DNA of 64,000 bases, taken from positions 385,501 to 449,500 of the forward strand of contig NZ_CP162129.1 in NCBI RefSeq assembly GCF_040834005.1, given 5' to 3'. Numbering within the stretch: the first letter of the stretch is position 1; each line of letters begins with the position of its first letter. The stretch comes from Paenibacillus sp. PL2-23 (GTDB taxonomy: Bacteria > Bacillota > Bacilli > Paenibacillales > Paenibacillaceae). The notes beneath the pieces were generated by a model. That model was not told the DNA's origin. It searched no databases and saw nothing but the letters and a program-made list of their open reading frames with translations. A program made the position numbers and the translations under genes. Shown in pieces: positions 37,642-46,390 of the stretch.

Positions 37642-37733
37642 GCTGGCAGCCAGAAAGCTGATGCGTAATATGCATCCTTTCCCCTGCAAATGAAGTACGA
37701 TAAGAACAGATATGGCTTAGGCGGAGGAGGTAT

Positions 37734-38402
37734 GTGGCGGATATGAGCCTATTGTTGCGATTTAAGGAGATCATGTCGAGCAGCGTCCGGTCCATGCTGG
37801 AGAGGTCCGGCGATGCGGAGGAGGAGCTTGCGAATTATTTGCGCGGGCTGCGGGCCGATCTGAACCAGGTGAAGGCGGAGACGGCGAAGACGCTGGCGGA
37901 CGAGAGCCGCGCCAAGCGGGCGCTTGACGCATGTACAGCGGAGGCTCGGAAGCTGCAGAGGTACGTGGTCAAGACGGCAGAGGCAGGCCGGATGGAGGAG
38001 TCGCTGTCCTTCCAGGCCATGCTGGAGCGGGAGACCGAACGGGAGGCTGGCCTGCGCCAGGCGTGGGAGAAGGCGGCGGAGGCCGCTTCGAGCTTGAAGG
38101 CGATGGAGAACAAGCTGGCCTCCGATCTAGCGGAGCTGGAAGCGAGGGCGGCGGTCGCGCGAGGCAAGCTTGCTGCAGCGGAGGCCAGCGGGAAGCTGGC
38201 GGAGGACGCCGCTTCGGCGGGTCATGGCGACTCTGTGCTGGAGAGGCTGGAGGAGAAGGCGGAGCGCGCATATGACGAAGCCGAAGCGCTGGTGGAGCTT
38301 CGAGGGCGCCGGGGCCCGAATATCGACGAGCTGTTCGAGTCGCGGGAGCGCCCCCATGGGGGAGCAAATTCGTCTCAGGGCAAAGCGGATGATGAACAAT
38401 AA
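37734..38402 (+). CDS. pspA: PspA/IM30 family phage-shock protein
   Basis: 222 residues, a long helical coiled coil of the PspA/IM30/Vipp1 (ESCRT-III-like) family. It begins LLLRFKEIMSSSVRSMLERSGDAEEELANYLRGLRADL. Such proteins coat and protect a stressed cytoplasmic membrane. It heads a four-gene operon in the same order as Bacillus subtilis pspA-ydjG-ydjH-ydjI, which is under SigW there; I could not find a convincing SigW promoter here. GTG 37734 is 3 bp after AGGAGG and ATG 37743 is 12 bp after it, so the start is uncertain. Confidence 0.87.
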   Translation: MADMSLLLRFKEIMSSSVRSMLERSGDAEEELANYLRGLRADLNQVKAETAKTLADESRAKRALDACTAEARKLQRYVVKTAEAGRMEESLSFQAMLERETEREAGLRQAWEKAAEAASSLKAMENKLASDLAELEARAAVARGKLAAAEASGKLAEDAASAGHGDSVLERLEEKAERAYDEAEALVELRGRRGPNIDELFESRERPHGGANSSQGKADDEQ

Positions 38403-38420
38403 CGACAGGCGGGTGAGCGC

Positions 38421-39452
38421 ATGACGGTTATAGCCTTTCAATGTCCGAGCTGCGGCGGTTCCATGGGCTTCGACAGCGAGAGCGGCATGCTGGCTTGTCA
38501 AAGCTGCGGCAGGCGAGAAGAGATTGATCCCTTCAAGGATACACAGAAGCAGTCCGTGTTCACCGAAGGCGAGGCGGAGCAATATCATTGCAGCAATTGC
38601 GGAGCTGATATTATAACGGAGCCGGAGACGACGGCCACGAGCTGCGCCTTCTGCGGGTCTAACGTCGTGTTGGGGGACCGGCTGGCTGGCAAGCTGGCGC
38701 CGGTTCAGGTCATTCCGTTCGCAATCAGCAAGGAAGAAGCGCAGAGGGCGTTCAAGAAGTGGTGCAGGAACGGACTGATGACGCCTGGCGGATTTATGAC
38801 AGCCAACCGAATCCAAAGCATACAGGGGATATATGTCCCGTTCTGGCTCTATGACCTGCATCATGATATTGAGGTCCGGGCTAATGCCACCCGGGTGAGA
38901 ATGTACAGCGACGGGGATTACCAGTATACGGAGACGCAGCATTTTGACGTGTATCGCGGTATTGTGCTGGATTATCTCAAGGTGCCTGCGGACGCGTCGG
39001 AGAAGATGAATGACGAGCTGATGGATAAGCTGGAGCCGTATCCGTATGAGAAGCTGACGCCGTTCGCAACCCCTTATCTGGCAGGCTATCTGGCTGAAAA
39101 ATACACCTATACCAACCGAGAGCTGCTGCCTCGGGCACAGGAGAAGATTGCGTCTTATGTCGAATCCTATATCCACTCCACGATGGACGGCTACCAGTCG
39201 GTGATGTACCGCAGCAAGGATGTGCTGGCTTCCGTGAAGCGGGCGGACTATACGCTGCTGCCGGTCTGGATGGTCAAATACGACTACAAGGGCAAAACCT
39301 ATACATTCGCAATGAACGGCCAGACGGGGAAGGTGGTCGGCAAGCCGCCCCTCAGCCGAGGCAAGATGGCGTTATGGTTCGGAGGCGTGTTCCTCGCTGT
39401 GCTTCTGGGGATGAAGAGCATTTCGCTGTCGATGGGAGGTGGATTCTGGTGA
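38421..39452 (+). CDS. ydjG: Zinc-ribbon membrane protein, YdjG-like
   Basis: 343 residues. Two TFIIB-type zinc ribbons at the N-terminus (FQCPSCGGSMGFD...LACQSCGRRE and YHCSNCGADI...TSCAFCGSNVV) precede a soluble middle domain (PFAISKEEAQRAFKKWC; IYVPFWLYDL) and one C-terminal membrane helix (LWFGGVFLAVLLGMKSI). In B. subtilis YdjG and YdjH form the membrane anchor for PspA-YdjI assemblies. It ends in a 4-bp overlap with the next gene. Confidence 0.85.
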   Translation: MTVIAFQCPSCGGSMGFDSESGMLACQSCGRREEIDPFKDTQKQSVFTEGEAEQYHCSNCGADIITEPETTATSCAFCGSNVVLGDRLAGKLAPVQVIPFAISKEEAQRAFKKWCRNGLMTPGGFMTANRIQSIQGIYVPFWLYDLHHDIEVRANATRVRMYSDGDYQYTETQHFDVYRGIVLDYLKVPADASEKMNDELMDKLEPYPYEKLTPFATPYLAGYLAEKYTYTNRELLPRAQEKIASYVESYIHSTMDGYQSVMYRSKDVLASVKRADYTLLPVWMVKYDYKGKTYTFAMNGQTGKVVGKPPLSRGKMALWFGGVFLAVLLGMKSISLSMGGGFW

Positions 39453-40306
39453 GCTTGGCTAGCGGCAAACATAAGGCGGGGAGGGGTCGTCGCAGGGGGC
39501 TGGCTCTGGGCGTTATCGTTACGTTGCTTCTGTCGTTGCTATGGACAGGGACAGAGCAGGGCATCTCCTCCCTTCATGCAGCCGAGTCTGACTCCAGGTC
39601 CAAGCAGCTTGTCTTCGATCAAGCGGATTTGCTGGATGCGGAGCAGGAGAGCAGGCTGGAGGAGCAGGCGTCTCGATACGGCGCGGAACGGCAGACGGAT
39701 ATGGTCATCTATACGACCCTCAACGAGGCGGGGGCCGATGTGATGAAGCTAACGCAGGATTTCTACGACGAGCAAGGCTTTGGTTATGACAAGAGGCATG
39801 GCAATGCGGTTGTTGTGACGGTGGATATGTATCATCGAGAAGTGTATTTGGCGGGCTTCTACAAGGGGCAGGAATACCTCGACGACAACAGGCTCGACCG
39901 AATTCGGAGCCGGATGACGCCGAAGCTGACCGCCGGCGATTATGAAGGCGCATTTCTGGTCTATATCCAGACGGCGCACAGGTATATGGGCTACGAGCCG
40001 GGTGTGAATCCGGACAATATTGTGTTCAATGTCTGGTTCCAGGCTGCCGTGGCCGCTGTAATAGCGTGGCTCGTGGTCTGGCGATTGACGGCCAGCGCTG
40101 GGGGCAAGGTAACCGTTCACCGTCGCACGTACGAGAATGCGTCCACCTCGGGCGTGACCGGGAGGCAGGACATGTATGTGCGAACAACGGTGACGAAGCA
40201 GCGTATTCCACGCTCCAACGGCGGTGCGGGCGGCGGTGGACGCGGCGGAGGCGGAGGCATGACGTCAGGCGGCCATTCGCATAGCGGAAGCAGAGGATCA
40301 TTTTGA
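39449..40306 (+). CDS. ydjH: TPM-domain membrane protein, YdjH-like
   Basis: 285 residues: N-terminal membrane segment (LALGVIVTLLLSLLW), an extracytoplasmic TPM/Psb32 domain (KQLVFDQADLLDAEQESRLEEQ...DMVIYTTLNEAGADVMKLTQDFYDEQGFGYDKRHGNAVVVTVDM), a second helix (VWFQAAVAAVIAWLVVW), and a Gly/Ser/His-rich tail. The GTG start at 39449 overlaps the previous stop (GTGA) and has GGGAGGTGG 7 bp upstream; a longer open frame is antisense-like filler. Third gene of the psp-type operon. Confidence 0.85.
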   Translation: MSLASGKHKAGRGRRRGLALGVIVTLLLSLLWTGTEQGISSLHAAESDSRSKQLVFDQADLLDAEQESRLEEQASRYGAERQTDMVIYTTLNEAGADVMKLTQDFYDEQGFGYDKRHGNAVVVTVDMYHREVYLAGFYKGQEYLDDNRLDRIRSRMTPKLTAGDYEGAFLVYIQTAHRYMGYEPGVNPDNIVFNVWFQAAVAAVIAWLVVWRLTASAGGKVTVHRRTYENASTSGVTGRQDMYVRTTVTKQRIPRSNGGAGGGGRGGGGGMTSGGHSHSGSRGSF

Positions 40307-40322
40307 CAGGGGAGGCTGAGGG

Positions 40323-41423
40323 TTGATGGTATTCTTCAGGAATCAGTTCGCGAACGTAGTGGAGTGGGAGGAATTCCGCGACGATATGATCTTCTGGAAA
40401 TGGGGCAATCGGGAGATCAAGAAGGGCAGCAAGCTGATCATCCGTCCCGGGCAAGATGCCATATTCGTCCATAACGGCAGAATCGAGGGGATTTTCCAGG
40501 ACGAGGGCGAATACGCGGTGGATTCCGATATCGTACCGTTCCTGTCGACGCTGAAGGGGTTCAAGTTCGGCTTCAACAGCGGCATGCGCGTAGAGGTCGT
40601 GTTCGTCAATACGAAGGAGTTCACCGTGCGGTGGGGGACACAAAATCCGGTGCTCCTGCCAGCCCCGCAGCTGCCTGGCGGCCTGCCGATTCGCGCCAAT
40701 GGCACGTTCGTCTTCAAGGTCAAGGACTATGTAGCATTCATCGACAAAATTGCGGGCGTCAGGGAGAGCTATCTGGTTGAGGATGTGAAGCTTCGGATTA
40801 CATCGGTGCTGGATCAGCTGCTTATGAAGTGGATCAGTACGGAAGGCAAGGATATGTTCAATCTGCAAGCAAGCGCAGCGGATATCGCCCGAGGCATCCA
40901 GGAGGATCTGGACATGGAGCTGCTGGACAGCGGCATTACGATTACAGGCTTCCAGGTCATGAGCTTCAACTACCCGCCCGAAATTCAGCAGATGATTAAC
41001 AAAACCGCATCCCATGGCATGATCGGAGATATGCAGCGATTCCGTGAAGCGTCCTTAATCGAAGGGATGGCCTCCGGCAATATGAAGGGCGGCGGAATGG
41101 CGGGGGATGCGGCAGGCATGATGATGGGGATGACCTTCGCCAAGGATATGATGGACCAGATGAGCCGCGACAAGCAAGCTGGAGCGGGAGCTAGCGGCGG
41201 AGGAGCAAGTGCAGGCGGCGGTGGAGCAGGGGCTGGTGGTGCAGGACCAAGTGCAAGCGCTGGGTCTGGTGGTTCAGGAGCGGGAACAGAGGCGGCGCCA
41301 GCGGGCCAGGGCTCCGGCGGTTCATCGTCCGGCGGCGGACGGCCCAACTTCTGTCCGAATTGCGGCGCCAAAAACGAAGGAAGCAAGTTCTGTCCGAATT
41401 GCGGCCATAAGCTAGGTGGATAG
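40323..41423 (+). CDS. ydjI: SPFH-domain protein with C-terminal zinc ribbon, YdjI-like
   Basis: 366 residues. The SPFH/band-7-like core (about 15-235: IFWKWGNREIKKGSKLIIRPGQDAIFVHNGRIEGIF...GTFVFKVKDYVAFIDKI...LDSGITITGFQVMSFNYP) leads to a Met/Gly-rich helix, a long Gly/Ala/Ser linker (about 280-345) and a C-terminal zinc ribbon FCPNCGAKNEGSKFCPNCGHKLGG. YdjI recruits PspA to the membrane in B. subtilis. The linker is unusually low in complexity. Last gene of the operon. Confidence 0.88.
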   Translation: MMVFFRNQFANVVEWEEFRDDMIFWKWGNREIKKGSKLIIRPGQDAIFVHNGRIEGIFQDEGEYAVDSDIVPFLSTLKGFKFGFNSGMRVEVVFVNTKEFTVRWGTQNPVLLPAPQLPGGLPIRANGTFVFKVKDYVAFIDKIAGVRESYLVEDVKLRITSVLDQLLMKWISTEGKDMFNLQASAADIARGIQEDLDMELLDSGITITGFQVMSFNYPPEIQQMINKTASHGMIGDMQRFREASLIEGMASGNMKGGGMAGDAAGMMMGMTFAKDMMDQMSRDKQAGAGASGGGASAGGGGAGAGGAGPSASAGSGGSGAGTEAAPAGQGSGGSSSGGGRPNFCPNCGAKNEGSKFCPNCGHKLGG

Positions 41424-41529
41424 TAGGTTAGTTGGAGTAGCAAGGATGAAGAAGGCCGAGTGCGCGTCTCTGTAGCATGGACGGGCAATCGGCTTATTGG
41501 TGTTCAACTCGCCTAGCGCCGCCTAAGGC

Positions 41530-41918
41530 GGGGTAACAGCGACACGAGGAGTCGTTATAGCGCCGAAGAGGCGGTTAGCTTGTGCAACAGCGACACGAGG
41601 TGTCGTTATAGCACCGAAAGAGCGGTTAGCTTGTGCAACAGCGACACGAGGAGTCGTTATAGCGCCGAAGAGGCGGTTAGCTTGTGCAACAACGACACGA
41701 GGTGTCGTTAAAGCACCGAAAGAGCGGTTAGTTTGTGCAACAGCGACACGAGGAGTCGTTATAGCGCCGAAAGAGCGGTTAGTTTGTGCAACAGCGACAC
41801 GAGGAGTCGTTATAGCACCGAAAGAGCGGTTAGCTTGTGCAACAGCGACACGAGGTGTCGTTATAGCACCGAAAGAGGCGGTTAGCTTGTGCAACAACGA
41901 CACGAGGAGTCGCTTATG
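41530..41918. repeat. Family A array: eight 51-bp units
   Basis: GACACGAG recurs at 41541, 41592, 41643, 41694, 41745, 41796, 41847 and 41899, seven intervals of 51 bp except the last (52). The unit is roughly GCAACAGCGACACGAGGTGT, then CGTTATAGCACCGAAAGAGC and GGTTAGCTTGT. The core CGACAC-GAG-GTGTCG is self-complementary in some units and GAG-GAGTCG in others. The frame is open on the minus strand as a 17-residue repeat, but there is no start signal. Confidence 0.92.
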
Positions 41919-42184
41919 ACTCTGCTGCACATATGCATGCCCGTCATTTCTCCTCGCCGTATTCAGGTACTATTGAAGATCCGGTTACAGGCACTGCCTC
42001 AGGTGTCATGGGAGCGTATTATGCCAGGTTTATTCAGCCATCACCACCTCAACTGAACTTGGTCATTGAGCAAGGGCAGGAGCTGGGGAGGGACGGCCGA
42101 GTGTACGTGAGAGTAACAAATGGGGACGAAATAGATGTGACAGGAACCGCTGTCTATGTAAAAGAGCTTGAAGTATCCATATAA
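41915..42184 (+). pseudogene. PhzF-family protein, C-terminal fragment
   Basis: The frame reads [20 protein letters not shown], then [19 protein letters not shown], the conserved C-terminal half of PhzF-type isomerases, and ends normally at TAA. Everything upstream of this point is replaced by the 51-bp repeat array, so about two thirds of the gene are missing. An ATG at 41933 could start an 83-residue peptide, but this would not be a functional enzyme. Confidence 0.8.
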
Positions 42185-42261
42185 TTTGCACACTGACACA
42201 CTGTTGTCAGCAGGCGGCATGTAGACTGGAGTCAATTATAAGGATGGGGGCTAGCGACACG

Positions 42262-42888
42262 ATGGCGGAGAAGAGCAAGCTGGATTTGGCTAAAATGGAC
42301 AAGGCGTATTATTCGGCGCCCGGCAAGCCGCAGGTAGTGGAGTTCCCGGAGCTGTCTTATCTCGCCGTTGAAGGGCAGGGCTCTCCGGACGGACAGGCAT
42401 TCGCCAGCGCGACGGAAGCGCTGTATAAGGTGGCATACACCTTGAAGTTCCAGAGCAAGGGAGAAGGAGCCGACTTCACGGTGGCGAAGCTGGAGGGACA
42501 ATGGTGGGTGGATTCGGAGGCGTATGGCCTGGATGTGCCCCGTGAAGAATGGCGGTGGAAGCTGCTTATTCGTCTGCCTGAGTTTGTGAGCGAAGCTGCA
42601 GTGGGACAAGCCAAGCTGAAGGCTGCTGAGAAGAAGAATGCCGCTGCGGGTATTCCCGGCGTCGAATTTCTGAGGCTGAGGGAAGGCTTATGTGTGCAGA
42701 TGCTGCATACAGGCCCCTTCTCCAATGAGCCGGAGACGCTGGAGGTTATGCATGGCTTTATGGCAGAAGCCGGATATGTGCCAAGCGGGCGGCATCATGA
42801 AATTTATCTGTCCGACTTCCGCAGAACGGAGCCTTCCAGACTGAGGACGATTCTGCGTCAGCCCGTCCAGAGATTAGGAGAGAGCTAG
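42262..42888 (+). CDS. GyrI-like small-molecule-binding domain protein
   Basis: About 208 residues with the GyrI/SOUL-like SHS2 fold: VVEFPELSYLAVEGQGSPDG, FTVAKLEGQWWVDS, EEWRWKLLIRLPEFV, LCVQMLHTGPFSNEPETLEVMHGFMAEAGYVPSGRHHEIYLSDFRRTEPSRLRTILRQPV. Stand-alone members bind hydrophobic compounds, and some hydrolyse them. ATG 42262 is taken since GGGGG lies about 10 bp upstream; the earlier ATG 42244 has no spaced site. Confidence 0.83.
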   Translation: MAEKSKLDLAKMDKAYYSAPGKPQVVEFPELSYLAVEGQGSPDGQAFASATEALYKVAYTLKFQSKGEGADFTVAKLEGQWWVDSEAYGLDVPREEWRWKLLIRLPEFVSEAAVGQAKLKAAEKKNAAAGIPGVEFLRLREGLCVQMLHTGPFSNEPETLEVMHGFMAEAGYVPSGRHHEIYLSDFRRTEPSRLRTILRQPVQRLGES

Positions 42889-42970
42889 CGGCTCCGGTCG
42901 ATTGTGTTCCGCTAGTCCCCATGTTAAGGTAGACGAGAGTCCTTAACGAAATGCGGAGGTGGAGAAAGGG

Positions 42971-43987
42971 ATGAAAGCGTTATTTATCGGAGGTACGGGC
43001 ACGATTAGCTCGGCCATTACGAAGCAGCTGGCGGAGAATGGCTGTGAGCTGTACCTGCTGAATCGAGGCAGTCGGAATGAGGCTTTGCCGCCGAACGTCA
43101 AGATTATTCAAGCGGATATTGGAGACGAGGAGCAAGTGGCTGGTTTGCTTGAGGGGCTGACGTTCGACGTTGTCGCGGACTTTATCGCATTTGTGCCGTC
43201 TCAGCTGGAGAGGGATTACCGGCTGTTCAAGGACAAGACCAAGCAGTTCATGTTCATCAGCTCGGCGTCCGCCTACCAGACGCCTCTGTCGGACTACCGC
43301 ATTACAGAAGGCACACCGCTGTCCAATCCATGCTGGGAATACTCCCGCAACAAAATCGCATGCGAAGAATATCTCATCCAGATGTATCGCGATCACGGCT
43401 TCCCTATTACGATTGTAAGGCCAAGCCACACCTATAGCGAACGCTCCATTCCGCTTGGCGTGCACGGCAACAGGGGCTCGTGGCAGGTTGCGAAGCGGAT
43501 GCTGGAGAATAAGCCGGTTATTATTCACGGCGATGGCACCTCGCTCTGGACGATGACGCATAACAGCGACTTCGCCAAAGGCTTTATCGGCCTGATGGGC
43601 AATCTGCATGCCATTGGCGAAGCTGTACATATCACATCGGACGAGTCGCTGACGTGGAATCAAATTTATGAGGCGATCGCTTCGGCGCTGGGCGTCAAGC
43701 TGAACGCTGTCCATGTGGCGTCGTCCTTCCTGGACGCTTGCAGTCCCTATGATTTCAAGGGAGGCCTGCTCGGCGACAAAGCGAATACCGTCGTATTCGA
43801 CAATTCGAAGCTGAAGCGGCTGGTCCCGGAGTTCGTGGCCACAACGCGATTCGATCAAGGCATCAAGCAGACCATCCAGCATGTGCTCGCCCATCCCGAG
43901 CTTCAGCAGGAGGACCCTGAATTCGACGCCTGGTGCGACAAGGTCATTGCAGCGATGGAGGCGGCCTCGGCAGCCATTCGAGGTTGA
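42971..43987 (+). CDS. NAD-dependent epimerase/dehydratase family protein
   Basis: 338 residues, an atypical short-chain dehydrogenase. The Rossmann motif FIGGTGTISSAI (residues 5-16) and the YxxxK pair (Y-S-R-N-K in CWEYSRNKIACEEYL) follow SSASAYQTP. Further family parts are TIVRPSHTYSERSIP and HITSDESLTWNQIYEAI. It resembles the CSP41-like branch (mRNA-binding or sugar-nucleotide epimerases). The substrate is unknown. ATG 42971 follows GGAGGTGGAGAAAGGG. Confidence 0.83.
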   Translation: MKALFIGGTGTISSAITKQLAENGCELYLLNRGSRNEALPPNVKIIQADIGDEEQVAGLLEGLTFDVVADFIAFVPSQLERDYRLFKDKTKQFMFISSASAYQTPLSDYRITEGTPLSNPCWEYSRNKIACEEYLIQMYRDHGFPITIVRPSHTYSERSIPLGVHGNRGSWQVAKRMLENKPVIIHGDGTSLWTMTHNSDFAKGFIGLMGNLHAIGEAVHITSDESLTWNQIYEAIASALGVKLNAVHVASSFLDACSPYDFKGGLLGDKANTVVFDNSKLKRLVPEFVATTRFDQGIKQTIQHVLAHPELQQEDPEFDAWCDKVIAAMEAASAAIRG

Positions 43988-43998
43988 CCAGGCATCAC

Positions 43999-44043
43999 GA
44001 CAGCAAAGACACCTTCGTCCCTAACGGAGGTGTCTTTGCTGTC
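43999..44043. terminator. Terminator between convergent genes
   Basis: GACAGCAAAGACACCT pairs perfectly with AGGTGTCTTTGCTGTC across a 13-base loop. No long T-run. It stands between the epimerase and the convergent kinase gene. Confidence 0.7.
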
Positions 44044-44106
44044 AGGCCTTTGTGGTTTGTGGCAGGCTTATCTTCCTTAACCCGAACGAACCGCTCCGCT
44101 CTTCCA

Positions 44107-45495
44107 TTAGTTGGCGTCTTGGTGCTGGCTGTCGGCTAGCGGGAGCAGCAGCGAGAAGGACGTACCTTCCTCTGTGCTGCTGTTAAAAACGAGATCGCCT
44201 TGCTGCGCCTTCGCCAGAAGCTTGCTGAATGCGAGCCCGAGCCCCAGGCCTCGTAGAGCAAGCTTCTTTTTCTCCCCACGGAAGAAGCGCTCGAAGATAT
44301 GGCTTTGCTCTTGTACGGGAATGCCGCAGCCATTGTCGTTCACGACAATTTCGGCAGCTTCTGCGTGAACGCGCAGGGCGATATCGAGCTGCAGTGCCCG
44401 ATCGGGATGCTTGGCCTGCAGGCTATTATTCAGCAGGTTGACCATAATCTGCTGAATGCGAAGCGAATCGCCTGCAATATACACCTGCTGTTCGGGAAGG
44501 CATAGCGAAGGCTCCTGAAGAAGCTCTCCCTGGAGCAGTCTCCACTGGTAGACGATCTCACCGATAAGCATGGACGCGTCCAGCCGATCTCGTTCCAGAT
44601 GCACAATGCCTGCGGCTAATGCGTTATAGTCAAGCAGATCGGCGACCATTCGCTCCAGTCGGACGGACTCCTGCAATGCGATGTCGAGAAACTCGTCCGC
44701 TTCCTCCCCCTGTACAACCTTCTCTCTAACTGCAAAAATAAGGCCCTTCACCGACGTGACCGGCGTCTTCAGCTCATGCGTCAGCCCTGCTAGCATAAAG
44801 CTTCGGGAGTGCTCCAGCTGCTCCAGCCGACCCGCCATCTCCTTGAAGGAACGAATGAGCTCGCCGAGCTCGCGCTCCTTGGTCTGGGCATCGAGCGAGA
44901 TGCCATAATGCCCTTGGCTAATTTCCCTAGCGGCAGAAGCGACCATCCGGATCGGCCGGGACAGCTTCTTGGAGAGCAGATAAATGGTTAGCCAGCCTAA
45001 CGCCGTCAGGCATAGGAGCGCCAGCCCGAACGCCCACCATACGTCAGTCAGTCTCGTTAACGGCTTTGTCGGCTGCAGGATGGTAACCTGGCCAATCTTC
45101 TCTTCTTGATGCGTAATTGGCGCGGTAATGGCCTTCATGCCGGGCTCCCGGGCCTTGTCGAGGCTATCATTGAGCTTATAAGGGAGCTCCTCCTGCGTCA
45201 CAGGGTCTGACGCGTACAGCAGCTTGCCAGACAAATCGGTTACAATTAAGCAGATCCCGGACCCCAGCTGAAAATAATGCGCTCTTTTCTCCAGAAGCTT
45301 GGTGAGATCGGGTGGTATGACAACATCGCCGGTCGGTCCGTCCAGGCGGTCGGCAATGTCCTGGGCGAGCACTTCGACGGTCTGCAGCCGGCTGTCCATC
45401 GTCTGCTGCTTGGTCCACCACACCGCTGCGACGGCGAACACAAGAAGTCCGATGCACAGAATAATAAAATATCGAGCTGTCCAATAGGACAGCAT
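44107..45495 (-). CDS. Sensor histidine kinase
   Basis: About 462 residues: first helix at about 8-28 (FIILCIGLLVFAVAAVWW), extracellular dCache/PAS-like sensor (ICLIVTDLSGKLLYASD), second helix (WWAFGLALLCLTALGWLTIYLL), HAMP (LSRPIRMVASAAREISQGHYG), HisKA with H240 in LAGLTHELKTPVTSVKG, ATPase with N-box IMVNLLNNSLQ and G-boxes DNGCGIP and LRGLGLGLAFSKL. The frame is open into the upstream regulator gene; ATG 45495 gives the best N-terminus, but a start coupled to the regulator stop (TTG, about 45510) is possible. Divergent YceI is the obvious candidate target. Confidence 0.88.
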   Translation of the reverse strand: MLSYWTARYFIILCIGLLVFAVAAVWWTKQQTMDSRLQTVEVLAQDIADRLDGPTGDVVIPPDLTKLLEKRAHYFQLGSGICLIVTDLSGKLLYASDPVTQEELPYKLNDSLDKAREPGMKAITAPITHQEEKIGQVTILQPTKPLTRLTDVWWAFGLALLCLTALGWLTIYLLSKKLSRPIRMVASAAREISQGHYGISLDAQTKERELGELIRSFKEMAGRLEQLEHSRSFMLAGLTHELKTPVTSVKGLIFAVREKVVQGEEADEFLDIALQESVRLERMVADLLDYNALAAGIVHLERDRLDASMLIGEIVYQWRLLQGELLQEPSLCLPEQQVYIAGDSLRIQQIMVNLLNNSLQAKHPDRALQLDIALRVHAEAAEIVVNDNGCGIPVQEQSHIFERFFRGEKKKLALRGLGLGLAFSKLLAKAQQGDLVFNSSTEEGTSFSLLLPLADSQHQDAN

Positions 45496-45506
45496 AGACG
45501 TTTGCT

Positions 45507-46190
45507 TCAAGCTTCGATCCACAGCTGATACCCCGTTCCCCTCAATGTTCGCAGCTCTCCTTCTTCCACCGGCCAATGGGACAACGCTTGCCGGATTCGC
45601 TTGATGGACAGATCGACCGCGCGGTCGCTTCCATCATAATCCGCTCCCCACACGTGCTCAAGCAGCTGGTCGCGTGTGAAGATGCGTTTAGGATGCTCTG
45701 CCAGGAAGAGCAGCAGAGCCAAGTCACGTGGCATAAGCGAGACCTGTACACCGTTCAGCGTGACGCTCTGTGCCTGGAAGTCGATGCCGAGCCGCCCGAA
45801 CCGCCGCTGCCTGCTCCCGTCCGTCCACTGGGAGGGCCGTCGCAGAACGGCTTGCGCGCGCGCGACAACCTCCTCCGGCACGAATGGCTTCGGCATGTAA
45901 TCATCCGCCCCTTGGTTAAGTCCGTTCAGCCTGTCCTCGATATCGCTTCGCGCCGTTAGCATAATGACCGGACAGCTGCTTGTTTCCCTAATACGCCGCA
46001 GCACCTCCCAGCCGTCGACATACGGCAGCATGACATCGAGCAGAACGAGCGCTGGCATCTCCTTCTCAAACAAGCCGAGCGCCTGCCGCCCGTCCGCGGC
46101 AATCGCGACACCGAAGCCCGCTTTGCGCAAATAAGCGGACAGTACGCGCGCAATTGCGGCCTCATCCTCCACGACGAGTATCGTTTTCAT
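45507..46190 (-). CDS. OmpR/PhoB-family response regulator
   Basis: 227 residues: receiver with E9-D10 pair (VVEDEAAIARVL), phospho-acceptor D52 (LLDVMLPYVDGW), T in IMLTARSD and K in YMPKPFVPEE. The winged helix from about 130 ends IKRIRQALSHWPVEEGELRTLRGTGYQLWIEA. The start is MKTILVVED at 46190; upstream in-frame codons lie in the divergent promoter region. It precedes the kinase gene and is probably co-transcribed with it. Confidence 0.92.
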   Translation of the reverse strand: MKTILVVEDEAAIARVLSAYLRKAGFGVAIAADGRQALGLFEKEMPALVLLDVMLPYVDGWEVLRRIRETSSCPVIMLTARSDIEDRLNGLNQGADDYMPKPFVPEEVVARAQAVLRRPSQWTDGSRQRRFGRLGIDFQAQSVTLNGVQVSLMPRDLALLLFLAEHPKRIFTRDQLLEHVWGADYDGSDRAVDLSIKRIRQALSHWPVEEGELRTLRGTGYQLWIEA

Positions 46191-46390
46191 GCGGCAGACG
46201 CTCCCTCCCGGGTTCATATTGCTCCCATTGTAGCAACCTTGCAAGGCGGCTTGCAATGCTTGTCCAGGTTTATTTGCGCAGACTACCCGCCGACATCTGC
46301 CCGACACATAGGACGAGTATACTGGGGGCGGCGGATGCTTACGAAGCAGTTTTGCTCCATTGCATTTCGCAAAACTTTAGGAGGGCAATC

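Noticed and set aside
41530..41918. CRISPR array
   Set aside because: The whole 51-bp unit is repeated with drift; there are no unique spacers between constant repeats and no cas genes.
41523..41930. A minus-strand frame encoding 17-residue repeats ([17 protein letters not shown])
   Set aside because: Same reason: 51 bp is 17 codons. No start signal, and the frame crosses the boundary into the phzF fragment.
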